Assembly (NCBI GenBank): GCA_965655795.1
Contig: CBFHHY010000009.1
Location: 4,347 to 68,346 of the forward strand
From: TMED14 sp002167805
GTDB lineage: Bacteria > Bacteroidota > Bacteroidia > Flavobacteriales > Schleiferiaceae
DNA: 64,000 nucleotides
Direction of reading: 5' to 3'
A program made the translations under genes and the position numbers. Shown here in pieces: positions 1-8,156 of this stretch. Each line of letters opens with the position of its first letter. Positions within the stretch are counted from its first letter, which is position 1. The notes beneath the pieces were generated by a model that had not been told where the DNA came from, made no database searches, and saw only the letters and a program-made list of their open reading frames with translations.

Positions 1-835
1 TTATCTTTTTTTCGATATCTGCCTTAGAAACTTCAGGTTTAGCTTGAGCCTTTGGATTTCTTCCTTTTCCTCCACCTAAACCAGGTCGATTGTTGTCTCT
101 TCTTTTAGCTCCAACTGAGGCTGCGCCGGTCGTAGTTCTACCCCCTCCAGCAGCTGGCTTTTGAAGCCCCTCCGTTTTAATTCGCTTTCTTTTACCACCT
201 TCTCCCGCAGCTTTGGGCTTTTTTGCGAACTGTTGAAGGTCTATCGTTTTACCTGTCAGTTTTGGTCCATCTAACTTTTTGTACTCAGTCTTATGGTTTG
301 CATCCTCTTCTGATATAGTTGTAATTTTTTCAGGCTCAATATTTTTATCATCAGATTTAATAGATGACAGCTTTTCATCAGAGGGAGTCTCTATGACTTT
401 AGAATCTGAATTTTTCTCCTGATTTTTTTTCTGTTGAAATAACTCTTCTTTTTGCTCTCCTTTTAGTTCCTCATCCTTTGAGACGACTTCTGGTTGTTTT
501 TTAGGACTCTTTGGTGCCAAGTCAATTTTTCCTGAAATTTTTGGCCCTTTTAGATCTAACCCGGCTCTAAAGATTTGATTTTTTTTGGGTGATTCTTCGC
601 GCTCAGCTTGAATAGCCTCTTTTTCGTCTCGCTTTTGTTGAATAAGTGTTTCAGCTTCGTCTTTTTTTGTCTTATCCGAAGCGAAATTCTCAAGCAAAAA
701 ATCATATTCTATTTGATTAATTTTTGCATTGCGGTTTTTATCCACAACATGACCCTTCGATTTTAAATAATCGACAGCCGTATCGAGTCCAATATTTAAC
801 TCGCTGAGAACTTTACTAATTCGGTAATTACTCAT
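1..835 (-). CDS. infB: Translation initiation factor IF-2, N-terminal part (truncated by window edge)
   Basis: About 278 codons are visible from the ATG at 833-835; the gene continues past the left edge without a stop. The first ~35 residues (MSNYRISKVLSEL...) form the IF2_N motif. They are followed by a long, charged Lys/Glu-rich linker and Gly/Arg-rich stretches, the usual variable N-terminal region of IF-2. The GTPase domain that delivers initiator tRNA to the 30S subunit lies outside the window. The gene is third in the conserved order rimP-nusA-infB, 34 bases after nusA on the same strand, which supports the call more than the poorly conserved linker does. Only the N-terminal motif and the gene order can be checked here. 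Confidence 0.93.
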   Translation of the reverse strand, partial: MSNYRISKVLSELNIGLDTAVDYLKSKGHVVDKNRNAKINQIEYDFLLENFASDKTKKDEAETLIQQKRDEKEAIQAEREESPKKNQIFRAGLDLKGPKISGKIDLAPKSPKKQPEVVSKDEELKGEQKEELFQQKKNQEKNSDSKVIETPSDEKLSSIKSDDKNIEPEKITTISEEDANHKTEYKKLDGPKLTGKTIDLQQFAKKPKAAGEGGKRKRIKTEGLQKPAAGGGRTTTGAASVGAKRRDNNRPGLGGGKGRNPKAQAKPEVSKADIEKKI

Positions 836-869
836 ATGTTGTGAATTTTCGTTTTAATTGTTTCAAATA

Positions 870-2111
870 TTAATCTTCAAACTCTTTTTTAAGAACACCT
901 CTAACTTCTTCAACGGTCTCAATCTCTAGATCCGAACGCCTTGCTATGTCATCAGTATCGACATTCAAGATACTCTTGGCAGTATCATATCCACTTTTTC
1001 GAAGTTGCTCAATAACCCACCCTTCGATCTCGTCAGAAAATTCAACTAGTTCGACATCTTCTTCATGAACAATATCTTCTCGGTAAACATCTATTTCATA
1101 CTCCGTCAACCTACTAGCCAATCTAATGTTAGTTCCGCCCCTTCCGATCGCAAGACTTACTTGATCTGCAGGCAGATAAACATCCACTTTTTTGGTTTCT
1201 TCGTTCATGACCATATTTGTAATTTTTGCAGGAGATAAAGCCCGTTGAATATACAATTGGTGATTTGTAGTGAAATTAATGACATCAATATTTTCACTTC
1301 TTAGCTCTCGAACAATTCCGTGAATTCTTGAACCTTTCATTCCAACGCAAGCGCCGACAGGGTCAATCCGGTCATCGTAACTCTCAACGGCTACCTTTGC
1401 CTTTTCTCCCGGTATGCGCACGACTCCTTTTACAGTAATTATTCCATCAAAAACCTCAGGTATTTCTGTTTCAAAGAGCTTTGCTAAAAAATTATCTGCA
1501 GTTCTACTTAGGAGAATAAATGGTTTAGTACCTCGAATCTCAACTGACTTGACAATGGATCTTACAGTATCACCTTTCCTAAAAAAATCTTTTTCTGGAA
1601 TCATCTCATCCCTTCGAAGAATTAGTTCATTTTGTTGATCGTCATAAATAATTATTTCACGATTCCTAACATGATGAACTTCTCCCGTGATGATCTCACC
1701 CTCCATATCCTTGTAGCGCTTGTAGAGTTCACCACTGTCATGCTCTTGAACTTTTTGTACTAGTGTTTGACGAAATGCCAAAATGAATCGCCTACCTAAA
1801 TCGATCATTTTAATTTCTTCCGAAACTTCCTCTCCAACCTCAAAATCTGGCTCGATTTTGATGGCTTCGCTATATGAAATCTCTAGATTCGGATCTTCAA
1901 TAGAATCATCCTTAACAATGATTCTATTCCTCCATATTTCCAGGTCTCCTTTATCCGGATTTACAATCACGTCAAAATTTTCGTCAGTTTCAAACTTCTT
2001 GCGAAGTTGAATGCGAAAAGCCTCTTCAATAAAAGACATAAGAGTAACTCGGTCGATGTTTTTCTCATCTTTGAACTCTCCAAATGATTCGATAATAGCT
2101 ATATTTTCCAT
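870..2111 (-). CDS. nusA: Transcription termination/antitermination factor NusA
   Basis: 413 residues, normal for Bacteroidota NusA. The order is an N-terminal RNA-polymerase-binding domain (about 1-125), an S1 RNA-binding domain (about 135-200, beginning GEIITGEVHHV), two KH domains (about 205-345, containing GACVGMKGSRI and LAIGRGGTNIRLA), and a short C-terminal helical segment ending KKEFED. NusA binds paused RNA polymerase and nascent RNA and modulates pausing, intrinsic termination and antitermination. The gene lies 12 bases after rimP and 34 bases before infB, as in most bacteria. The hairpin in the operon leader (2617-2645) is a plausible target of NusA feedback, which is inference. 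Confidence 0.98.
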   Translation of the reverse strand: MENIAIIESFGEFKDEKNIDRVTLMSFIEEAFRIQLRKKFETDENFDVIVNPDKGDLEIWRNRIIVKDDSIEDPNLEISYSEAIKIEPDFEVGEEVSEEIKMIDLGRRFILAFRQTLVQKVQEHDSGELYKRYKDMEGEIITGEVHHVRNREIIIYDDQQNELILRRDEMIPEKDFFRKGDTVRSIVKSVEIRGTKPFILLSRTADNFLAKLFETEIPEVFDGIITVKGVVRIPGEKAKVAVESYDDRIDPVGACVGMKGSRIHGIVRELRSENIDVINFTTNHQLYIQRALSPAKITNMVMNEETKKVDVYLPADQVSLAIGRGGTNIRLASRLTEYEIDVYREDIVHEEDVELVEFSDEIEGWVIEQLRKSGYDTAKSILNVDTDDIARRSDLEIETVEEVRGVLKKEFED

Positions 2112-2123
2112 AATTCAAAAATT

Positions 2124-2591
2124 TCAGAATTTAAAGTCTAAAACAATTTTTGACACATCCTTTAAAGGAATGGTTTTATTAATATTCTTGTCCATTTTTC
2201 CTTTTCCTTTGGCCTTCGGGACACGCTCCGTCCAATGGATTTCTATTTGCTTGCCGTCAAATGATTTTAAAGTCCCCTTAAAAGGGTTTCCGCTCTCGGG
2301 AGTACTAACTTTCACTGATCGACCAATATTCTTTTTATACTGCTCCGAAACTTTAAAAGAACTGAACATACCTGGCGAGGACACCTCAATTGAATAATCA
2401 TCTGAGGCATCGCCAAGTGCATTTTCAATGGAACGGCTTAATAACTTTAGTTGATCCACAGAAATATGGCCCTCAATCAAGTCAACAAACAACTTGATTT
2501 GTTTTTCATTGTTAATATCAAGATCCACGAGAAATGCATCAATTTTTGCAATCTCAGTTTCAATTAATTTTTTTAAGTCTAAAAACTCCAT
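2124..2591 (-). CDS. rimP: Ribosome maturation factor RimP
   Basis: 155 residues from the ATG at 2591 (MEFLDLKKLIETE). An in-frame ATG nine codons upstream (2618) would add MFFKLFRIE, but the shorter start fits the family and clears the hairpin in the leader. RimP is a cytoplasmic factor that helps mature the 30S subunit. The middle holds the family signature DYSIEVSSPGMFSSFK (D-x-E-V-S-SPG), followed by an SH3-like C-terminal domain with the GNPFKGTLKSF segment. It is first in rimP-nusA-infB, with 12 bases to nusA. The gene order and the SPG motif make the call secure. Confidence 0.95.
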   Translation of the reverse strand: MEFLDLKKLIETEIAKIDAFLVDLDINNEKQIKLFVDLIEGHISVDQLKLLSRSIENALGDASDDYSIEVSSPGMFSSFKVSEQYKKNIGRSVKVSTPESGNPFKGTLKSFDGKQIEIHWTERVPKAKGKGKMDKNINKTIPLKDVSKIVLDFKF

Positions 2592-2616
2592 CTCTATTCT
2601 AAAAAGTTTAAAGAAC

Positions 2617-2645
2617 AAAAGAGGGGACTTGCGGTCCCCTCTTTT
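2617..2645 (-). terminator. Strong hairpin in the rimP-nusA-infB leader (possible attenuator)
   Basis: A perfect 12-bp stem (AAAAGAGGGGAC / GTCCCCTCTTTT) with a 5-base loop. Read on the minus strand it is followed by TGTTCTTT, so it looks like an intrinsic terminator only 26 bases before the rimP ATG. No gene ends nearby: rimP runs left and the next gene (2823) runs right. It therefore sits inside the rimP leader and not at the end of a transcript. Attenuation of the nusA operon is inference; it could also be a remnant terminator of a lost neighbour. Confidence 0.7.
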
Positions 2646-2665
2646 CTTTCTTCAACAAGTCGTGG

Positions 2666-2673
2666 CAAAAATA
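2666..2673 (-). promoter_or_regulatory. Candidate -7 box for rimP-nusA-infB
   Basis: TATTTTTG on the minus strand fits the Bacteroidota -7 consensus TAnnTTTG. The -33 TTG is not found 19 bases upstream (TAA instead). A start about 5 bases downstream of the box would place the 2617-2645 hairpin entirely within the transcript. Confidence 0.35.
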
Positions 2674-2822
2674 CATAAAAGTTGGTTAAAGTTTACCATT
2701 CTAATAATTCATTGTCTAAACCCCTTGATCTAAGGCCAATTTTTATTTGTCACTTATCGGCTATCTTTCTTTTTGGCATTGAATTTGTCAAGTGTTTATG
2801 ACTTACGATTTATTTTCTATCC

Positions 2823-4526
2823 ATGAATCTCAAAATACCTACTTTTTTTCTCCTTTCAATGTTGATAAATTCAAGTGTTTTTTCAGCGGAAAGTAATCTA
2901 AAAATTGAACCCTTAAAGCAGGACTCTTTATCTAGGCTAAATTCAGAGTCCAGTTTTCAATCTACTTCATCAAGCTGTCTACCCATTTTAGCTCCTTATT
3001 GTGAAGACTTTGAAGACTCCTCGTGGGTCGGATACTACCCTAGTTTTGGACCGGGTTTTTATGGAAGTATTGGCAATTGCTGGTCGCGCTCTGATTCTAC
3101 AGGTTTTATTTGGAGTTTTAAAACCGGTGGGTCAACATGGAATTCTTCGGGGCCCGGACAAAGTGTTGTTTCTACAACTGGGAAATATATGTTTACCCAG
3201 CCAGATGGAAATAGTCCAATAAACTCAACAAGCATTACCACTCCATGGTTTGATTTAACAGCACTAGATACTCCGGCAGTTTATTTTAAAAGTCATTTAT
3301 ATGGTGCCGCCATTCAATCTCTGTCTGTAGACATCGATTTCGGTAATGGGTGGACAAGCGCCAGCGGCCCTAATACTTTGATATCTTTAGCGCCAACACA
3401 ACAAAAAAATTCACCTTGGCAACAAAACATTGTGAACCTTCTGCAATATCAAAATGACACTGTAAGATTTCGAATAACGGGAACTAGAAGTGCTCAAGCT
3501 GCGAAAATTGCCGTTGATGATTTCTGTATTGATGAAGCCCCATTTTGCCCTCCAGCTTTAGCATCTTTTTACGATTATGGAAATTTTCTCTCTCGCGGAT
3601 TCGTGGCTTCTAATGTTCCCACCAATGCTCAATGCACGTGGGATTTTGGTGATGGCAGTTCAGGAAGCGGAACTCCGGCTTTCCACACCTATAGTACCCC
3701 AGGATCTTATAACGTGAAGCTAACAGTCCAATTGCCCTGCGGCTCTGTTGATGATACGACTCAAATAGTGAACGTTTGCTCTTCTCTTGGCAATCCTGTT
3801 TTTACATTTCAAGAGAATGGGTTTACCTATGATTTCCAAGTATCATCTGGAGGAAATGGTTCATCAGGTTTCTTATGGGACTTTGGTGATGGGAATTTTG
3901 GTTCCGGGACAACCGTTTCACATACTTATTCTTCCTCCGGCATATTTAATGTAATATTAAAATCTTACAATAACTGTAACGACACCAATAGCTTTAGCTC
4001 TGTTATTGATATCTGCGACCCAGCTGACTCCATTCTTGCGAATTGGACTGCGCAATTAGTTTCTACTGGGCCCGCTGGAATGGTTATAGATTTTGATGCT
4101 GAAGTCTCTTTGGGAGCCACTTACTACAAATGGTATTTTGGAGATGGCGATTCAGGAGTTGGCAAAGTAGTAACCCATACCTACAATCCCCCAGGGCTCT
4201 TTTATAATGTCACTTTGGCTGTTTCAAATGATTGTAATGGAGCTGATGCCATCACAAAGTCATTGACAACAATTGGAACCAATGAAGAGGAGCTAAATTC
4301 CAATAAAATTTGGCCAACCGTCCTTTCTCGGGGTCAAAAATTATATTTTACAACAAATAGGGATCCATCAAGGTTTAGAAATAAAATTAAAATTATTGAC
4401 TCCCTAGGCAGAATAATGAAGTACTACAAAATGTCTGATGGAATTGAAATCCCCAGTCACTGGCCGAGTGGGAGCTATTTCATAAAAATTGACAATAAAA
4501 CCTTCAAGTTCTTTTTGACGAAATAA
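2823..4526 (+). CDS. Secreted PKD-domain protein with T9SS C-terminal sorting domain
   Basis: 567 residues. Residues 1-22 are a Sec signal peptide (FFLLSMLINSSVFSA). Residues ~60-235 resemble a MAM/jelly-roll adhesive domain (CEDFEDSSW start, AKIAVDDFCID end). Three PKD domains follow, each with the WDFGDG-type motif: CTWDFGDGSSGSG, FLWDFGDGNFGSG and YKWYFGDGDSGVG. The last ~75 residues (from IWPTVLSRGQ to KFFLTK) look like a type A T9SS sorting domain. The protein should cross the inner membrane by Sec and the outer membrane by T9SS, ending on the surface or released. No catalytic motif is seen, so an adhesive or structural role is inferred. The same MAM-like fold recurs in the large gene at 59-64 kb. 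It is a single-gene unit between divergent rimP and the tRNA. Confidence 0.88.
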   Translation: MNLKIPTFFLLSMLINSSVFSAESNLKIEPLKQDSLSRLNSESSFQSTSSSCLPILAPYCEDFEDSSWVGYYPSFGPGFYGSIGNCWSRSDSTGFIWSFKTGGSTWNSSGPGQSVVSTTGKYMFTQPDGNSPINSTSITTPWFDLTALDTPAVYFKSHLYGAAIQSLSVDIDFGNGWTSASGPNTLISLAPTQQKNSPWQQNIVNLLQYQNDTVRFRITGTRSAQAAKIAVDDFCIDEAPFCPPALASFYDYGNFLSRGFVASNVPTNAQCTWDFGDGSSGSGTPAFHTYSTPGSYNVKLTVQLPCGSVDDTTQIVNVCSSLGNPVFTFQENGFTYDFQVSSGGNGSSGFLWDFGDGNFGSGTTVSHTYSSSGIFNVILKSYNNCNDTNSFSSVIDICDPADSILANWTAQLVSTGPAGMVIDFDAEVSLGATYYKWYFGDGDSGVGKVVTHTYNPPGLFYNVTLAVSNDCNGADAITKSLTTIGTNEEELNSNKIWPTVLSRGQKLYFTTNRDPSRFRNKIKIIDSLGRIMKYYKMSDGIEIPSHWPSGSYFIKIDNKTFKFFLTK

Positions 4527-4529
4527 AAA

Positions 4530-4563
4530 ATCCTTGGTAAATCTGTATGGATTTACCAAGGAT
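4530..4563. terminator. Perfect 14-bp stem-loop between PKD gene and tRNA-Gln
   Basis: ATCCTTGGTAAATC pairs perfectly with GATTTACCAAGGAT around a 6-base loop. On the minus strand the stem is followed by TTTTTT, so it should terminate the tRNA transcript seven bases after the tRNA end. On the plus strand it starts right after the PKD-gene stop but lacks a T tract, so termination there would be weaker. Confidence 0.85.
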
Positions 4564-4569
4564 ATAAAG

Positions 4570-4640
4570 TTGCCCCACTAGGACTCGAACCTAGACTGAC
4601 GGTACCAAAAACCGCTGTCCTGCCTTTAGACGATGGGGCA
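4570..4640 (-). tRNA. tRNA-Gln (anticodon UUG)
   Basis: 71 bases folding into a full cloverleaf: acceptor TGCCCCA/TGGGGCA with discriminator A; D arm GTCT/GGAC; anticodon stem GCGGT/ACCGT with loop TTTTGGT, giving anticodon TTG (reads CAA/CAG); T arm CTAGG-TTCGAGT-CCTAG. CCA is not encoded. The gene stands alone with its own promoter (4655-4684) and terminator hairpin (4530-4563). Confidence 0.97.
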
Positions 4641-4654
4641 CCGTTTTGGGTCGA

Positions 4655-4684
4655 CAAAGTTAATCAGTGAACCTTACCAGACAA
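4655..4684 (-). promoter_or_regulatory. Promoter of tRNA-Gln, TTG-N19-TAACTTTG
   Basis: On the minus strand a TTG (4682-4684), exactly 19 bases, then TAACTTTG (4655-4662). This is a full match to the Bacteroidota sigma-A promoter TTG-N19-TAnnTTTG. A start ~5 bases downstream would leave a ~10-base tRNA leader. It lies just after the stop of the upstream carboxylase gene. Confidence 0.85.
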
Positions 4685-4691
4685 ATGATTT

Positions 4692-6239
4692 TTATAATGG
4701 AATATTACCATGTTTACGCTTTGGCGGCTCAACAACTTTATTTTCCAGTATATCAAACGCTTTGATCAACTTAAAACGGGTCTCTTTAGGCTCTATTACT
4801 TCATCCAGAAAACCTCTCGCTGCAGCTTTATAAGGATTTGCAAACTCTGAGGCGTATTGATTTTCTTTTTTCTTCCAAGTGGTCTCTGGGTCCTCTGAAT
4901 TTCTTATTTCGTCTTTAAAAATAATTTCTGCAGCGCCCTTAGACCCCATGACCGCGATTTCAGCGCTAGGCCATGCATAATTCATGTCTGCACCAATGTG
5001 CTTGGAATTCATTACATCATATGCTCCGCCATAAGCCTTTCTTGTGATTACTGTAATCCGTGGAACGGTTGCCTCAGAAAAAGCGAAAAGAAGCTTAGCC
5101 CCATTTGTTATTACTCCATTCCATTCTTGATCTGTGCCCGGCAAAAATCCAGGTACATCTTCAAGCACTAATAAAGGAATATTAAAAGCATCACAAAAGC
5201 GAACAAACCGAGCGCCTTTTCTGCTGGCTTGATTATCTAATACGCCGGCTAGAAATAAAGGCTGATTAGCCACTATGCCTAATGACCGGCCCGCAAGACG
5301 AGCAAAACCGACAACTATATTTTCGGCCCAATTTTCATGGACTTCAAAAAAGGAATCTGAATCTGCGATTTCATTGATAATCTCTCTCATATCATAAGAC
5401 TTCTCAGAACTAATAGGAATTATTTCTTCTAATACAGGCCTAGATTCATCCATAGACTCGTATCCATATTTTGGGACTAAATCTTCACAATTTTGAGGTA
5501 AGAATGATAGCAGTTTTTTAAAACCTGTAATTGCTGAGGGTTCATCTTTATATGAAAAATGAGAGACTCCACTTTTTGATGCGTGAGTTTCTGAACCTCC
5601 CAGAGATTCAGAACTCACCTCTTCATGAGTAACTGTTTTAACCACATTAGGGCCAGTAACAAACATATAGCTAGTGCTATCAACCATTCCAACGAAATCC
5701 GTTAATGCTGGAGAATAAACCGCCCCTCCTGCACATGGACCCATGATCAAACTCAATTGTGGAATTACACCTGAAGCCTTTGTATTTCTAAAAAAAATAT
5801 CTGCATATCCCCCCAAAGAGACAACACCTTCTTGAATTCGGGCACCACCTGAATCGTTCAAGCCAATAATAGGAACCCCATTTTGTAGTGCTAAATCCAT
5901 GATTCTACATATTTTTTCAGCGTGTGCCTCCGCCAATGAACCGCCCAAAACAGTAAAATCTTGAGCATAGGCATAAACTGACCTTTGATCAACTCTTCCA
6001 AATGCTGTTATTACACCGTCACCAAGAAAATTTTTTTTATCTAATCCAAAAAGTGTGCTCCTATGAGTGACCATTTGACCAATCTCTTCAAATTCACCAT
6101 TATCAAAAAGTAACTCTAATCTTTCACGAGCCGTAAGCTTTCCTTTAGCATGCTGGGCTTCTATTCTCTTTTTCCCTCCGCCTTGTCGTGCTTGCTTTCT
6201 TAAGGATTTTAATTTATCTAAGGATTCCTTCTTTGACAT
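4692..6239 (-). CDS. Acyl-CoA carboxylase beta subunit (propionyl/methylmalonyl-CoA type carboxyltransferase)
   Basis: 515 residues, the usual length for PccB/MmdA-type carboxyltransferases. The N-terminal half has KGKLTARERLELLFDNGEF, DFTVLGGSLAEAHAEKI and LNDSGGARIQEGV; the C-terminal half has LEDVPGFLPGTDQE and TRKAYGGAYDVMNSKHIGAD, covering both halves of the crotonase-like active site. The enzyme moves CO2 from biotin to propionyl-CoA (or a related acyl-CoA), linking odd-chain and branched amino-acid catabolism to methylmalonyl-CoA. The biotin carboxylase/carrier subunit is not in the window. A cobalamin adenosyltransferase at 20264 is consistent with a B12 methylmalonyl-CoA mutase elsewhere. 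It follows lepA by 40 bases on the same strand. Substrate (propionyl versus other acyl-CoA) cannot be settled from sequence alone. Confidence 0.92.
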   Translation of the reverse strand: MSKKESLDKLKSLRKQARQGGGKKRIEAQHAKGKLTARERLELLFDNGEFEEIGQMVTHRSTLFGLDKKNFLGDGVITAFGRVDQRSVYAYAQDFTVLGGSLAEAHAEKICRIMDLALQNGVPIIGLNDSGGARIQEGVVSLGGYADIFFRNTKASGVIPQLSLIMGPCAGGAVYSPALTDFVGMVDSTSYMFVTGPNVVKTVTHEEVSSESLGGSETHASKSGVSHFSYKDEPSAITGFKKLLSFLPQNCEDLVPKYGYESMDESRPVLEEIIPISSEKSYDMREIINEIADSDSFFEVHENWAENIVVGFARLAGRSLGIVANQPLFLAGVLDNQASRKGARFVRFCDAFNIPLLVLEDVPGFLPGTDQEWNGVITNGAKLLFAFSEATVPRITVITRKAYGGAYDVMNSKHIGADMNYAWPSAEIAVMGSKGAAEIIFKDEIRNSEDPETTWKKKENQYASEFANPYKAAARGFLDEVIEPKETRFKLIKAFDILENKVVEPPKRKHGNIPL

Positions 6240-6279
6240 GATAACGAAGTTAGTCCCAAATAATTAAAGGTTTGTTGCT

Positions 6280-8076
6280 TCAATCATTTAATCTTAAAAC
6301 TGCTAAAAAAGCATCTTGAGGGATTTCTACATTCCCTAGCTGCCTCATTCGCTTTTTGCCTTTTTTCTGCTTCTCTAGTAATTTTCTTTTACGGGTAATA
6401 TCGCCACCATAACATCTGGCCGTCACATCTTTTCTTAGAGCACTTAGTGTCTCTCTTGCAATTATTTTCGCTCCAATCGCAGCTTGAATTGCGATAACAA
6501 ATTGCTGACGAGGTATTAATTCTTTTAATTTCTCACAGAGCCTTCTGCCAATATCATGGCTGTGTTCTTTATGAATAAGAGCGCTTAGTGCGTCAATGGG
6601 CTCGGAATTTAACAAAATATCCACTTTAACAAGTTGAGATGATTTATACCCAATCGGTTGATAATCAAAGCTCGCATAGCCTCTACTAATTGTTTTGAGA
6701 CGATCATAAAAATCAAATACAATCTCAGCTAGAGGCATATCAAAAGAGAGCTCAACGCGGTCGGTAGTTAAATAGGATTGGCCCGTAATAACACCCCTTT
6801 TATCAATACATAAATTCATAACACCTCCCACATATTCCGACTTTGTGATTATTTGAGCCTTAATAAATGGCTCTTCAATTCTATCCAATCCCGAGGGCTC
6901 TGGATAATCAGAGGGGTTATTAACCAGAAACATAGAGTCTGGACTTGACTTATTGTATGCTTGATATGACACGTTAGGTACAGTTGTTATAACTGTCATA
7001 TTAAATTCGCGCTCAAGGCGTTCTTGAATTATTTCTAAATGTAGCATGCCTAAAAAACCACAACGAAAACCATACCCTAAAGCCGCAGAAGTTTCTGCTT
7101 CAAATGATAGTGAGGCATCATTCAGCCTTAACTTCTCTAGAGATGCCCTTAACTCCTCAAATTCTTCTGTGTCGACGGGATAAATCCCGGCAAAAACCAT
7201 AGGTTTCACATCTTCGAAGCCAGCTAATGCTTTGAGCGCAGGGTTTTCAACTGATGTAATTGTATCGCCAACTTTTACCTCTTTTGCCTCTTTAATTCCA
7301 GAAATAATATAACCAACATCTCCTGCTAAAAGCTCATTTTTCGGATCTTTGTTCAATCGTAAAATTCCAATTTCATCAGCAGAATAGGTTCTACCTGTTG
7401 CCATAAATTTTACTTTTTCTCCCTTGCTGATTTTTCCACTTGACACCCTAAATATTGCTTCTATTCCACGGAAAGGATTAAAAACAGAATCAAAAATAAC
7501 CGCCTGCAAAGGCGCGTTAACATCGCCCTTTGGTGAAGGGATTCGTGTCAAAATAGCCTCTAGTAAGTTTGGTATCCCATCGCCTGTTTTCGCCGAAACG
7601 CTTAAAATGTCTTCTCTCTTACAACCAATTAACTCAATAATTTGATCCGCTACATCTTCTGGGTTTGCACTAGGTAAATCAATTTTGTTCATTATTGGAA
7701 TAATCTCCAAATCATGCTCTATAGCCAGATATAAATTTGAAATCGTTTGTGCTTGTATCCCTTGAGCTGCGTCGACTATCAAAAGAGCACCTTCACATGC
7801 GGATATTGACCTGCTTACTTCATAGCTAAAATCTACATGTCCAGGAGTGTCTATAAGATTAAAACGATAATCCTGTCCATCATGCAAGTAATCCATTTGA
7901 ATTGCATGACTCTTTATTGTGATCCCTCTTTCTCTTTCGAGATCCATATTATCAAGCAGTTGATCTTTTTGCTCACGTGCAGAAACTGTTTGAGTCTCCT
8001 CCATCAAGCGATCAGCAAGAGTGCTTTTCCCGTGATCAATGTGTGCAATAATGCAAAAATTCCGAATATCCTTCAT
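6280..8076 (-). CDS. lepA: Elongation factor 4 (LepA), ribosome back-translocating GTPase
   Basis: 598 residues from the ATG at 8076 (MKDIRNFCIIAHIDHGKST). An upstream in-frame ATG at 8124 would add 16 residues not typical of the family and would overlap the promoter. The G1 loop AHIDHGKST is at 11-19; IDTPGHVDFSYEVSRS (G3) and MNKIDLP (G4) follow. The LepA-specific C-terminus is present, including GRRLCEKLKELIPRQQF and the Lys/Arg-rich end (ITRKRKLLEKQKKGKKRM). LepA binds stalled ribosomes and influences initiation and elongation. It is divergent from parB with an 80-base shared control region, and 40 bases ahead of the carboxylase gene. Confidence 0.97.
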   Translation of the reverse strand: MKDIRNFCIIAHIDHGKSTLADRLMEETQTVSAREQKDQLLDNMDLERERGITIKSHAIQMDYLHDGQDYRFNLIDTPGHVDFSYEVSRSISACEGALLIVDAAQGIQAQTISNLYLAIEHDLEIIPIMNKIDLPSANPEDVADQIIELIGCKREDILSVSAKTGDGIPNLLEAILTRIPSPKGDVNAPLQAVIFDSVFNPFRGIEAIFRVSSGKISKGEKVKFMATGRTYSADEIGILRLNKDPKNELLAGDVGYIISGIKEAKEVKVGDTITSVENPALKALAGFEDVKPMVFAGIYPVDTEEFEELRASLEKLRLNDASLSFEAETSAALGYGFRCGFLGMLHLEIIQERLEREFNMTVITTVPNVSYQAYNKSSPDSMFLVNNPSDYPEPSGLDRIEEPFIKAQIITKSEYVGGVMNLCIDKRGVITGQSYLTTDRVELSFDMPLAEIVFDFYDRLKTISRGYASFDYQPIGYKSSQLVKVDILLNSEPIDALSALIHKEHSHDIGRRLCEKLKELIPRQQFVIAIQAAIGAKIIARETLSALRKDVTARCYGGDITRKRKLLEKQKKGKKRMRQLGNVEIPQDAFLAVLRLND

Positions 8077-8088
8077 GGTTATTGGGCG

Positions 8089-8096
8089 CAAAGGTA
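8089..8096 (-). promoter_or_regulatory. Candidate -7 box for lepA (TACCTTTG)
   Basis: TACCTTTG on the minus strand, identical to the -7 box of the PurF-like gene at 18309. Nineteen bases upstream is TTT instead of TTG (8116-8118), one mismatch from consensus. The leader to the lepA ATG would be about 8 bases. Confidence 0.55.
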
Positions 8097-8156
8097 AGCT
8101 ATCATGGAATGTAGAAAATATCAAATTATATGTCTTTTAATTACGATATTTGATTT

